Assembly (NCBI GenBank): GCA_026168455.1
Contig: CM047426.1
Coordinates: forward strand, 53,427,085 to 53,491,084
Direction: 5' to 3'
DNA length: 64,000 nt
Source of the DNA: Theocolax elegans
Taxonomy: Eukaryota > Arthropoda > Insecta > Hymenoptera > Cerocephalidae
Positions 1-10,054 of this stretch are shown one piece after another (position 1 is the stretch's first letter; the number at the start of each line of letters is the position of its first letter). A program made the position numbers and the translations under genes. The notes under the pieces were generated by a model. That model made no database searches and was not told where the DNA came from. It worked only from the letters and a program-made list of their open reading frames with translations.

Positions 1-84
1 GACTACTTGCTGTATCGTTAGGATAAAAAAAACGAGAAGATAAATTCAGTAAAAAATAAAAAGTGTAAAAATATCTTGGAGAAA

Positions 85-1140
85 ATTAAGAAAAATGAAT
101 GGTTGTACTATGGACTTCCAGAACCAACTGCATATGCAGGAGCCGACAAATTCATACGAGCAACACGTAAATCATTTGATCCTCATAGAGTGACGTAATG
201 GCTTAAGAGTCAAGATGCGTACAATAAACACAAATTGATTAGACGCAGATTTGACAGGAGGAGTTACAATGTTCGGAATATCGATGATGTTTGGAAAGCT
301 AATTTAATGGACTTGAGATAATTGAAAAGTTATAATGATAATTATACGTTTGTGTTAACCGTTATAGATGTGGTAACCAAGTACGTATAGGTTGAACCTT
401 TGCTATCTAAAAAAGGTAAAAATGTTGCTAGAGGTTTTGAACGTGTTCTTAAAAATTCTGATGGTTGTATACCTGTGTGTCTGCAAACTGATAAGGGTAA
501 AGAGTTTACAAGTCTCGAATTTCAAGATGTGATCCGAAAAGAAGGAATCATTTACAGAAATGTACGAAGTCCCGATGTTAAAGCAGCAGTAGCTGAAAGA
601 GTTATTAGAACACTAAAAGAAAGATTGTGGAGATTTTTTACGCATACACACACAAGACGTTACATTGAGGTGTTACACAATGTTGTCTTTGCATACAACA
701 GAACAAAGCATTCAGCCACCAAGATAGTCCCTGCTGCTGTTACGCGTTTCAACGCTGTGGAAGCTCGGAAAAATTTGGACTCTAAATATACTTCCATTGC
801 GAGACAGCAACGCGATAAGTACAAGATCGTTGATTTAGTTCATGTCAGTCGCGCGAGAAACATTTTCGCAAAAGGAAGCTTTTAAAATTTATCGTGTTTC
901 TACATATCGATACCCCACTACATATTTTCTGAAAGATTTGGACGATGAAGAGATTGTTGGATATTTTTACGAGGAGGAACTCAGTAGAGTAAAATTGGAT
1001 TTTACTAATAAAGTGTTTGAAGTTGATAATATTTTAAAATCTAGAGGACAAGCACGGTCAAAAGAATACTTTGTAAAGTGAAGGGGGTATCCTGAAAAAT
1101 TTAATTCGTGGAGAAAAGCGAGTGATTTAATATCACTAAA
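85..1140 (+). pseudogene. Polinton/Maverick retroviral-like integrase, decayed
   Basis: This is a DDE integrase of the Polinton (Maverick) type, the family often annotated as transposon-derived F54H12.3-like. Such enzymes insert the linear element DNA into chromosomes. Readable parts include the first catalytic Asp region (VIDVVTKYV, about 363-390), the second (LQTDKGKEF, about 481-507) and the catalytic Glu region (AAVAERVIRTLKERLW, about 583-630). The C-terminal chromo-like part ends in GYPEKFNSW (about 1085-1113). In-frame stops near 198, 319, 388 and 1079 and a frameshift near 842-885 make it non-functional. It is followed within 60 bp by a capsid-type ORF in the order usual for Polintons. 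Family assignment is strong; the N-terminal limit is uncertain because the element continues to, or is cut near, the window start. Confidence 0.85.
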
Positions 1141-1225
1141 ATGAAAGACCAATTTTACATTGTCCTACCCAGTAACAGTAGTATGCAATATTTTCCGGAT
1201 AATACCACAACACACTACATTACAC

Positions 1226-2056
1226 TGCGACGCGCCATAATTGCACGAGCTAATTAATCATTTAGCATAATAATTATTAAGTTAACAAGTATAATTAATC
1301 ATTAGGTTTAAGACTCGTAGTATTGTAAGATAGCTTCGCGACTAACACGTGCCGTTAAACGCGAGTTCAACGACCGCGCTATAAATAGATTAGGGTCATT
1401 GACCGCTCCCCCACTACTGCGCCTATTAGACAGTTCATTGACCTCGTTCGGAGTGGGGCAACCGCGTTCTGCGCATGCGCGCTCTTGCAGATCGGGTATA
1501 TAAGGCGCGCCGAGAACCGCTGTAACCAGTCTGGATCAGGGGGCCGGAGGAAGCTGGTCGTGAGCACACGGCCAGACTGAATCCTAACCCTGGTACAGGC
1601 GCCCGTGGATACGTTCGTGAGCACACGTTCGTAAACACGAGTTACCATATACCGCACCGACCGTTACCGTAACCGCATCCTACCGTAGTCGTGAGCACAC
1701 GTGGTGTCTAATCCTGTCCGTAGCCTTTTCGTGAGCACACGTAAGGTTATTAAAATCCCCGACCATATCTTCGTGAGCACACGTAGATTATCCGACCGCA
1801 CCCTCGTGACCACACGTGGGTTATCACGACCGTATCTTCGTGAGCACACATAGATTATCCCGACCGTATCCCCGTGAGCACACGTGGATTATCCCGACCG
1901 ATCCCATTTATTCTTTTATTTTTGTACACAACATAGCTTTGTAAATATATTTATAGTTAGTCTTTACAATTAAATTACGGTATAATTATTTCAATTTCCT
2001 TCCTGACCGAATCCTGGAATCTGAGCAAGGCCCCGGCAAAGATTCACTCCATTACA
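1226..2056 (+). mobile_element. Solo LTR, 831 bp, TSD ACAC
   Basis: The segment begins TGCGACGCG and ends CATTACA. It is flanked by ACAC at 1222-1225 and 2057-2060. Removing it with one TSD restores a continuous Polinton reading frame, which fixes both ends. A TATA-like GGGTATATAAGG lies at about 1495. There is no internal coding region, so this is a recombined solo LTR, most likely of a Gypsy-type element (4-bp TSD). It contains a tandem array described separately. Confidence 0.88.
1555..1895 (+). repeat. Tandem array with CGTGAGCACACGT core inside LTR
   Basis: About eight degenerate units of roughly 40-60 bp share the core CGTGAGCACACGT or near variants (first at about 1558, then near 1616, 1690, 1730, 1770, 1803, 1838 and 1874). 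The spacer between later units is often GTAGATTATCCCGACCGTAT. The array lies downstream of the LTR TATA-like box. Confidence 0.8.
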
Positions 2057-2850
2057 ACACAATTACCACAACCAGTCCGTCTACAAGATATATGGAGAGT
2101 GGCCGTTACGCAAATTCAAATACCTCTTACTTTTCAACATATAGTAACTGAAGAGGATAGAACTGTGCACATGATGGTCACTCCGGACATAATTGAAGAA
2201 ATCAGGACCTATTAACAATTTTGTACATTCAATGTTCAACCAAGATGTGTTTTTCAATTCTAAACCGGTATCACCGCCGAATAATTCATATGCATATCGT
2301 GCGTATATAGAATTTATTAAACTATGGTAGCGGTGCAAAAGAGTCACACCTTATAACTGTCTTGTACTCCGATGATACAGCAGGAAAAATGGACGACTCG
2401 GAGGGTGGTAATGGCGATCTCACAAATCGTATCAAACTTTTAAATTACACTAAGTCTGTGGATATGATGATCAAGATAAATTATTGATAAATGGTGTAGA
2501 AGTGCGCGTTAGATTGGTCCGATCACGAGACAGTTTTTCCCTCATCGATCCAACAGGTCTACTATCTGTCAATATTGACAAGGCCAATTTGTTGATTAGA
2601 CAAGTGAAGATTAATCCTGGAGTATTTTAGCCCATGCAAAAGCTTTGTCAAAAACTACAGCAAAATATCCTGTAATACGAGTAGAAGTTAAGGCTTCTAC
2701 AATGCACAATGGTGTACGCGGAGAAACATTAGATAACGTAATTCTTGGTCAATTACCGAAAAGGATGACTGTCGGTTTCGTGAAATGTAAGACTTTTAAC
2801 GGACATAAAAATTTTAATACTTTTAATTTTAAAAATCTTAACATTAATTT

Positions 2851-3897
2851 TGTAACATTAATTAATTTTCTTCTGCTTGGGAAGGTTCAGTTTGGTACCA
2901 GGATTTCGATAGGAGAAGGAATGACCTTTTTTAATATAGGTCTCTAAATAATTAAAGAAGTTATTAAAAATAATTAACAAAATATATTCTGAGCTTATAC
3001 TAATTCACAAAGTAATCCTTAATCTAAAGTAATAGTTTCCGGATTCTCGCTATTTTGAATCTAAAACAAACACAAAACGGTAGAGTTACTTACAATAGAT
3101 ATATGTACTCGAATTTACGAAATAGATTTTCTACGCGCCGGTTTATGCTCGACGTCACTCAAAGTTAAACAGGATTTACGCTCCTATTGGTCTCGGGTTA
3201 CGGAGTACGGAATACGGAATGTGGATGGTATTCAGAATATCTGATTCACAAATACACGTGTGCGCACGTAATATTTGGTAATCATCTCGAATTCATAACG
3301 AGGGTTCACGTGTGCACACGTAGAACTCTAGTTATCTCGCTTTCGGAAATACGGAAATACGGATGGTATTCGGAGTATTTGATTCAGAAATACACGTGTG
3401 CGCACGTAATATTTGCCAACTAGATCGGATTCATAACAAGGGTTCACGTGTGCGCACGGAGAACTCTAGTTATCTTGGTTTCGGAAATACTGAAATTAGG
3501 ATTGGGAACGGGATCGGTCACAGAGTTTGGCTCTAAGGCTTCCTCAAGCATCCGAATTATAACGTGTGTGCACGTATATCATTCCGAGTACCTCCCAACT
3601 TCGTCCTCTAGGTGGTGAATCCTGTCGAGTTCGAGTCGGTCCGAGAACTGCCTTAATCAGGATTGGGAGCGGCCTTTTATAGCCGGTATTCGGCTACTGC
3701 GCATGCGTAAGGGTGATACATGCGCCCTCTATGTTTGCGCATGCGCGTAATATCTGTTGCAACCACCCCCTGGCGATTGCAAACGACTTCGCTATAACGC
3801 ATATTATGCGACGACCCTGAGGGTACCGGGTTCTTAATTCTATGTTCGCAAAGAGAGATAGTGTCGTTCTTTTTACGACACTTTATCGCTCGATGCA
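2851..3897 (+). mobile_element. Solo LTR, 1047 bp, TSD ATTT
   Basis: It begins TGTAACATTAATT, ends CGCTCGATGCA and is flanked by ATTT at 2847-2850 and 3898-3901. Excision with one TSD restores the Polinton frame exactly. A TATA-like CCTTTTATAGCC lies at about 3673. It belongs to a different family from the 1226 LTR by length and ends, but also carries an array built on a CACGTG..CACGT core. Confidence 0.87.
3250..3580 (+). repeat. Palindromic ACACGTGTGCGCACGT array inside LTR
   Basis: The palindrome ACGTGTGCGCACGT and near variants occur at about 3255, 3309, 3392, 3445 and 3562, with conserved flanks (AATATTTG and GAACTCTAGTTATCT). Units are about 55-140 bp. The sequence is G+C-richer than its surroundings. 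Confidence 0.78.
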
Positions 3898-4235
3898 ATT
3901 TTTTGTGTTTATACGTAGACGGTGTGCAGATACCGTCAAAGCCGTTACAACCTGATTTTAAAACGAATCAGTTGTACGTTGAGGCCTACAACACATTATT
4001 TTTTGGTACAGATATACACTTTTTAAACGAGGGTAACAAAATTACACGTGAATCATACCCTAATGGTTTTTGTCTATTTGCCTTTGACTTGACACCTGTC
4101 TTGTCAGCGAACGATCACACGCACTGTAACTTTATTAGACATGGTAGCGTTCGATTAGACGTAGGATTCGATGATCCGTTATACACAACCGTCAATTGTA
4201 TAATTTATGCTGAATTTGAAAACATTAGAAATTGA

Positions 4236-4560
4236 TGATGAATAAATCGTATATTTGACAGTTATATTTTAATTATTTATTTCATGACCTATACTTTAAA
4301 CTCTTAAAGGATAAGCATTGTAAATTTTAAATCGTGTGTATCATATTTGATTACGATGCTATATCAACAAATTTATTAAAAATCATACTAGTGAGCTGCA
4401 TCAGTCATAAGTGTCATCCAACACTATACGATGTCAGCAAGTCAGACCCAGACGGATCATCTGCTGGATCAGCAACAAAAATCGCCACTGTCTGAGTTGA
4501 TGTTACTGACTGCATGAGTCACGTTTGCTTTAGCGCACTATAGTGCCCTCATAACTACAG
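4236..4560. other. No gene seen
   Basis: AT-rich stretch after the Polinton capsid remnant. From 4390 to 4555 it becomes less AT-rich but shows no ORF or repeat that I recognise. Confidence 0.5.
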
Positions 4561-5335
4561 ATATTAATTATGCTGTATACTAATAGTTATTGATTACTTA
4601 TGTTTAACATTAAAATGAAACCACTAAGTAATTTCTTTGACAATCATTGAAATGATTTGAAAGTCATTTTATAATATTTTGTAAAATTTACAAAATAAAA
4701 AAGCATATTGTTAGTTATAATTATAATATTTATTTATAGAAGTCATTAATAATTAAGTAATAAAAATTTTCTAATTAAAGCAATAACTTATTAATTTTTT
4801 GTAATTCCTAAAAAGCTTTCGCAATAGAAAGTATTGAAATCAAATTGGAATCGAGAAGTATTTAATAAATCTCACATATTTTCAGAAAGACGTGTAAATT
4901 ACACATAATTTATAATTTTTACCCTGCCATCTCTTACAGCAATAAATAAACGATATTACTTATAACAATATTCATTTGTGCGAAACTAATTTCTCCAAAT
5001 CTAGTAAAACAGAAATTTATCTTTTTTATTCTTTTTAAATAAAATATGATTTAATTGTAAATTTACATAAGATGTAATTGTACAGAAATAAATTTTAATA
5101 AGTTATTGTTTCAAGTAGAAAATTCTTATTACTCAATTATTAATGACTTCTATAAATAAATATTATTAATTATAACTAACAATATGCTTTTCTTTATTTT
5201 GTAAATGTTACAAAATATTATAAATGACTTTTAAATCATTTCAATGATTGTCAAAGAAATGACTTATTGGTTTCATTTAAAAGTTAAATATACGTATACA
5301 ATAACTATAAGTATAGAGCACATAACTAATAACGT
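4561..5335. repeat. Fold-back (inverted-repeat) element
   Basis: Arms of about 240 bp at 4561-4800 and 5085-5335 are inverted copies (for example TTTCTTTGACAATCATTG at about 4633 pairs with its reverse complement at about 5245). The arms enclose about 285 bp of AT-rich spacer. No coding capacity is visible. It resembles a long-TIR MITE, but I could not fix the ends or a TSD. Confidence 0.75.
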
Positions 5336-5776
5336 ATCAACATTTTTTTAAATTATTTAATTAAGTGAAGGTATAATTATCATAAGGCGCGCCAACGCCT
5401 GACGTAAGTATGCAGGCGCGCAAGCCCTTGTATACAGCTACTTTAACCCTCGGATTTTTTCATATCGTATATTTTTATATATGAATTTAATTTTTGATGT
5501 TTATCAATTAATCTCTCATTCCTTAGTTATTTTCTTCAATTTACATCAAATTCTGCGAATATTCATAAACGTATATTGCAGAAAAAGCAAGTCAAAGAAA
5601 TTGCTTGCTAAATTCCTTTCAACAATTTTGCGATTTCCCTTTTTTCGTCTTCAATATACATATGTATCAGTATATATACTTTTCAGCCCGGGAGAAGGCA
5701 CGGACAGAGGTTAAAACTCGGGTCAGACTCTGTAAAATTCAGCGAGAGGGAGCTGCTGTTACTTTTTCATATGCGT

Positions 5777-5811
<35 letters not shown>

Positions 5812-5860
5812 TTTATACACTACATACATTTTATAATTTGAAAAATAAGAGGTTATTTAT
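5336..5860. other. No gene; AT-rich with TA microsatellite
   Basis: No convincing coding region. A TA tract lies at about 5778-5811. Small G+C-richer patches occur at 5383-5430 and 5688-5760. Confidence 0.5.
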
Positions 5861-6145
5861 AATTGTGACTCCTGTATAGTGGATATAAATTAATGATTGT
5901 TTAAACATGGTGAAATTCAGTGTAACTCCAATGATTGAAAATAAATAGTACAATATTATATTACTCGAGTAACTGAGAAGTCCATTCAGTTTATACGCAA
6001 GCTATCATATGTGATGAATTGTTATCAATTGGTTTGTTTAAGTTTTGTTTATTTGTCAGAAAGTCTCTTGAGAGCATATTTTCATGTAGTAAAATAGAAA
6101 CTTTACATATTTAAGATAGCTTGCGTATAATTTCAATAGGCTTAT
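5861..6145 (+). repeat. Dispersed repeat, also at 45028-45245
   Basis: Two blocks match the region near 45.1 kb. Block 1 (5866-5990) holds CTGTATAGTGGATATA and AATAAATAGTACAATATTA. Block 2 (6058-6140) holds AGTCTCTTGAGAGCATAT. At 45 kb the same blocks occur in the opposite order, block 2 then block 1, which suggests the parent is a tandem repeat cut at different points. Confidence 0.65.
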
Positions 6146-6303
6146 TCCGCCGACATCTCAATCATAAGCGATAAAGAGAGAGAAAGAAAGAAAGAAAGCA
6201 GTCCGTTTTTGGTGGTTTCTCTGCGATTCGAATACAATTAAAAGTAAGTAGTACAACTAGTATAACTAATAGGAAGGTAAATAGGATAAAGGCTAAATCT
6301 ACT

Positions 6304-6375
6304 ATGTCGGTATCATCTATCGCATCAAACAGCTCAAGTATCCAGCAAGATCATCAAAATGGAAAGCAACATTGA
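6304..6375 (+). CDS. Upstream short ORF of LINE (23 aa)
   Basis: An ATG at 6304 opens a 23-codon Ser-rich ORF that ends at TGA 6373-6375, overlapping the start of the main LINE ORF by 17 nt in another frame. It could be a uORF that tunes translation of the RT protein or a vestige of ORF1. No conserved gag or zinc-knuckle motif is present, so it is not a normal ORF1. Low confidence that it is translated. Confidence 0.3.
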   Translation: MSVSSIASNSSSIQQDHQNGKQH

Positions 6376-9211
6376 AGTGATTTCTGAGATATTAAGTGAT
6401 ACTTTAAAAAAAGAATTGGTTGTAAAAAATTTTGATACCTTAAATACTTATATAAATTCTAATAAGGACAATATCTTATATATTAATATAAGAAGTTTAA
6501 ATGCGAATTTTAACAAATTAGAAATTTTAATTAATGGTCTGAGCATTAAGCCTTTTATGATTGTTTGTGCTGAAACTTGGAATTTGGAATATTATCAATA
6601 CTTTAATCTAAAAGGTTACAAAATGCATTACAATAATAGTAAATTGAATAAATCGGACGGTGTCGTCATTTATATTGATGAAAATATAAATGAATTTACT
6701 GAAATAATAGAAATTGGTAAACTTAAAATTCTCAATACACGTATAAATAACGAAATAGTAAATATAGAAATTTCTTCAATATATAGATCTCACGATATAA
6801 GTAAGACGGATTTTCTTATGAATATAAAAGAATTGTTAAAAATAAAAAAAAATATCACTAATCATATAATAGTAGGAGATTTTAATATTGATATATTGGG
6901 TTTAGACAATGTTAGCCAAGAATTTCTAAATAATATTCTAGTAAACGGTTACTATCCAGGTTTTCAATCTATTACAAGACCAACTAGCTTATCTGATAAT
7001 GGATCTTGTATTGATAATTTTTTTATTAAAATGAAATCACTTAACACTAAATCTTGCAAATTAATATACACAATTACAGATCATTTTCCTTTATTTTTAT
7101 CAATTAAAAAGATTAAAGTATCTAGAACTGATAGAAAAAACGTACTACTAAAGTATAACAAACTCCATACTTTTGCTAAAGGTTATAATTGGAATAATAT
7201 ACTAACAATGTCTGATCCTAATCTAGCAATTGATGTATTAATATCGACTATTAAAACTTGTATTGAGAAGGCTACAGTTACGAATATTAGTAACAAAAGA
7301 GATAAAAATAAACCAAGAAAAGGTTGGATAACTAAAGCTATAACAGTTTCATGTAATAAAAAGGAATTTTTATATAATATTTGGAGATTAGATACAAACA
7401 ATTTATTAAACAAAGAAATATATAAAACATATGAAAAAATACTAAATAAAGTTATCAAAAATGCAAAGATATTGTATGATAAAGAACTAGTTGAAAACTC
7501 AACTAGAAATCCTAGAAAATTATGGAACATAATTAACCAAAAATTAGGTAAAAATAAGAAAAAAAGTAAAGCTATATCTTACATATACGATAAACATATG
7601 AAAGTTATAAATAATACTACAGAAATTGCAAATACAATGAATAAATTTTTCACTGACATAGGTACTGAATTAAGGAAAAAAATTATCACACCAACGAATT
7701 ACAGCAGGAAAATAACGAAAATTAATCAGAAATCAATATTTTTGAACCCGATTGTTGCATATGAAATCATTGATGTTGTAAACGATTTTGATATAAAGAA
7801 TGGAGGAGTAGATAAAATAAACACTAGAGTATTAAAGACATTATTAAGCTACATTGTAGGACCTTTGGTCCATATTTTTAACTTATGCATAGAAAAAGCC
7901 ATTTGGCCAGATGCTTTAAAAATCGCTGAAATTGTACCTATTTATAAAGCTGGTGATAAAAATTATGCAGAAAACTATAGACCTATCTCTTTAATATCTA
8001 ATCTAGCAAAAATCTTGGAAAAACTAATTTATAAAAGATTTATTAATTTTTTAAATAAATGTGATATTTTGTCAAAAAATCAGTTTGGTTTTGTTAAAAA
8101 TAAGGGAACTAAAGATGCTCTGCAATACATCTCTAGTGAACTGTACAATTGTTTAGATATGAGCAAACCAATCGCAATAGCTTTTCTTGATCTAGCAAAA
8201 GCTTTTGATACAGTAGATCATATTATATTACTGAATAAGTTATATAACTATGGAATAAGAGGTGGTGCTTATGATATCATGAAATGTTATTTATCGAATA
8301 GACAACAAAGAGTTAAATTAGATAACGTTTTTAGTTCTAATATGACAGTAAAAACTGGTGTTCCACAAGGTACAATATTGGGACCACTGTTATTTATTTT
8401 ATATGTAAATGATATGTTAGCAGATAATATTATCTCATATGCAGATGACACTGCAATAATTGTCACTGGTAAAAATTGGAAAGAAGTTGAATGTTTAATG
8501 AATAGCGAATTAGAATCAATCTCCAATTGGTTGGCTACTAATAAATTATCTTTAAATGTTAAAAAAACAACTTATATTACATTTGGAAATTATTGCGATA
8601 GTGTACCTGAGGTTAATAATTTTAATATTCATATAAATAATGTTAACATAAATAGAGTTGAGTATACCAAATACCTAGGTGTAATTTTTGACTTTAGAAT
8701 GAGTTGGGGTAAACACATTGAATATATTGTTAATAAAACAAAATATCTTATCTTTGTGTTTCATAAACTGGCCAAGATTATGAACCTGGATACGCTTAGA
8801 ATGATATATTATGCTTTATTTAATAGTATAATTAGTTATGGTATAATAGCTTGGGGTGGTGCATATAATAATTATATGAAAATATTACATAGTTTGCAGA
8901 AAAAATTATTAAAAATTATAAACAAGAATAATTTTATTATTGAAAATAATCCACTAAGTATTGAACAGATTTTTACACTAGATTCATTAATGTTCCATTA
9001 CGAATCTCTAAAAAGCAATTTTATGTCTTCTAACAGCATAACGAGGAAAAAAAATTTAATTTTACCTCGCACAAGAAGAACAATTAGTTGTAAAAATAGT
9101 TATATCAAAGCAATAAATATATTTAATATGTTACCTAACGATATGAAAATCTTAAGCACCAAAAATAAGAAATCAAAAATTAAAAAATGGATTAAAAATA
9201 ATATATATTAA
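6359..9211 (+). CDS. LINE endonuclease-reverse transcriptase, uninterrupted 950 aa
   Basis: This protein nicks target DNA and reverse-transcribes the element RNA at the nick. An APE-type endonuclease fills about residues 35-235, with the catalytic Glu in CAETW, Asp in GDFNIDI, SCIDNFF and the terminal ITDHFPLF. A linker follows (about 250-480). The RT domain spans about 490-780, with YRPISLI, motif A LDLAKAFDTVDH, motif B GVPQGTILGPLLF and motif C SYADDTAI. The C-terminal region (KYLGVIFDF, LFNSIISYGIIAWGG) is typical of jockey/CR1-group RTs; there is no RNase H. No stop or frameshift is present and all catalytic residues I can check are intact, so the copy may be young. The ATG at 6359 sits just ahead of the endonuclease; no ORF1 is found upstream. 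Codons are strongly AT-biased. Confidence 0.92.
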   Translation: MESNIEVISEILSDTLKKELVVKNFDTLNTYINSNKDNILYINIRSLNANFNKLEILINGLSIKPFMIVCAETWNLEYYQYFNLKGYKMHYNNSKLNKSDGVVIYIDENINEFTEIIEIGKLKILNTRINNEIVNIEISSIYRSHDISKTDFLMNIKELLKIKKNITNHIIVGDFNIDILGLDNVSQEFLNNILVNGYYPGFQSITRPTSLSDNGSCIDNFFIKMKSLNTKSCKLIYTITDHFPLFLSIKKIKVSRTDRKNVLLKYNKLHTFAKGYNWNNILTMSDPNLAIDVLISTIKTCIEKATVTNISNKRDKNKPRKGWITKAITVSCNKKEFLYNIWRLDTNNLLNKEIYKTYEKILNKVIKNAKILYDKELVENSTRNPRKLWNIINQKLGKNKKKSKAISYIYDKHMKVINNTTEIANTMNKFFTDIGTELRKKIITPTNYSRKITKINQKSIFLNPIVAYEIIDVVNDFDIKNGGVDKINTRVLKTLLSYIVGPLVHIFNLCIEKAIWPDALKIAEIVPIYKAGDKNYAENYRPISLISNLAKILEKLIYKRFINFLNKCDILSKNQFGFVKNKGTKDALQYISSELYNCLDMSKPIAIAFLDLAKAFDTVDHIILLNKLYNYGIRGGAYDIMKCYLSNRQQRVKLDNVFSSNMTVKTGVPQGTILGPLLFILYVNDMLADNIISYADDTAIIVTGKNWKEVECLMNSELESISNWLATNKLSLNVKKTTYITFGNYCDSVPEVNNFNIHINNVNINRVEYTKYLGVIFDFRMSWGKHIEYIVNKTKYLIFVFHKLAKIMNLDTLRMIYYALFNSIISYGIIAWGGAYNNYMKILHSLQKKLLKIINKNNFIIENNPLSIEQIFTLDSLMFHYESLKSNFMSSNSITRKKNLILPRTRRTISCKNSYIKAINIFNMLPNDMKILSTKNKKSKIKKWIKNNIY

Positions 9212-9442
9212 AAAAAAAGTTTTTATTTTCTGTTGTATTCGTCACAAATTACTTTTAGCTACAGTTGTATACTATTTGTTACTTTGAATAATTGTTAAAG
9301 ATTTATTATATTAGATTAGTTTAATATTTAAGTTAGTTTTAAGTTTTCTTTTTGTAACCAGTCCCACCAACAGATAACTCCGTTTATCTCTGTGGGAGGT
9401 TTGCATGATGTATGTATTTTCTATTATGTAAATTCTTTTCTG

Positions 9443-9447
<5 letters not shown>

Positions 9448-9475
<28 letters not shown>

Positions 9476-9476
9476 A
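9448..9476 (+). repeat. (AAAT)n LINE tail
   Basis: About seven AAAT units directly after the LINE 3' UTR. The same motif ends the related minus-strand LINE at 18713-18735. Confidence 0.85.
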
Positions 9477-10054
9477 CTTCTCGCGCGAGCGATAATTATC
9501 GCGTATTAATTAGTTTTTTTTTAACGTGATCGTTCGTATATTTTTAAGAGTTAGTTCGCGTACCTCTTTCCCCTCTCGCGTTGAGCCGACGTTTACGACT
9601 CAACCTTCGTGCGTGTATTGACCTCAGACAATAATTGTTGTTGTATTTATTTGTTATTATACTTCATTTAACAAATCTGTTAATATTTAATCGCTTATCA
9701 AATCGCATACAGTTGTCCCATCGTTATCCTACGAGTCATATGTAAATATACGGACTCTCGCGAACTCACACCTTATTTTCTTTCCGCGGTCCATTTCAGG
9801 AAAGATTATTATTATTTTACCTGTCGCTGTTGGAAATCGAAGTACGATTTCCAAACAACTTTAACGGCAAGTGTGCGGACAGGTAACCGCAGCCGCTACG
9901 CGGGAAATATTTGTGAACATTATATATATAGTTGCATATTCTGTTTAATCATCGAGTACGAGATATCTAGTGGGCGATACTAGACAGGTTTGTTCACCAC
10001 AAACTACGTGGTTATAAGACGGGCAACTCGATAATTTTTCCACGGGCAAGCACA
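9477..10054. other. No gene seen; mixed sequence
   Basis: No supported coding region. Contains moderately GC patches (9540-9620, 9770-9900) with a short inverted repeat GGAAATCG..CGATTTCC at 9831-9854. Possibly remains of an LTR, but no ends could be set. Confidence 0.4.

Larger units (their letters stand above)
1141..2215 (+). pseudogene. Polinton virion-type protein, interrupted by a solo LTR
   Basis: A short ORF starts with ATG at 1141 and carries the motif FYIVLPSNSSMQYFPDN, seen at the start of a capsid-associated protein of arthropod Polintons. The reading stops making sense at 1226, where a solo LTR begins, and resumes in frame after the 4-bp duplication at 2057-2060 (LPQPVRLQDIW). 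It then runs to a stop near 2212. The role (virion structure) is inferred from Polinton gene order and family resemblance. The gene is dead through the insertion. Confidence 0.7.
2232..4235 (+). pseudogene. Polinton F54H12.2-like capsid protein, interrupted by a solo LTR
   Basis: The coding remnant starts about 2232 and is spread over several frames up to 2850. It resumes after a solo LTR at 3898 and ends at TGA 4233-4235. Recognisable pieces are PVSPPNNSYAYRAYI, LGQLPKR, LYVDGVQIPSKPLQPDF and the C-terminal FAFDLTP...RHGSVRLDV...YAEFEN block. This family is a Polinton/adintovirus structural (capsid) protein. Multiple frameshifts lie between 2212 and 2640, and the LTR splits the 3' third. The C-terminal 110 residues are intact. 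The identity is firm; whether it is the major or a minor capsid protein I cannot settle. Confidence 0.82.
6150..9476 (+). mobile_element. Full-length-looking LINE (CR1/L2/jockey-like)
   Basis: The element has a 5' UTR (about 6150-6358), one long endonuclease-RT ORF, a 240-bp 3' UTR and a tail of (AAAT)n at 9448-9476. The microsatellite tail rather than poly(A) favours the CR1/L2-like side of the jockey supergroup; the exact clade is unresolved. The 5' end is approximate. A GA/GAAA-rich tract at 6172-6200 precedes GGTGGTTTCTCTGCG. No TSD could be set with confidence. Confidence 0.8.
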
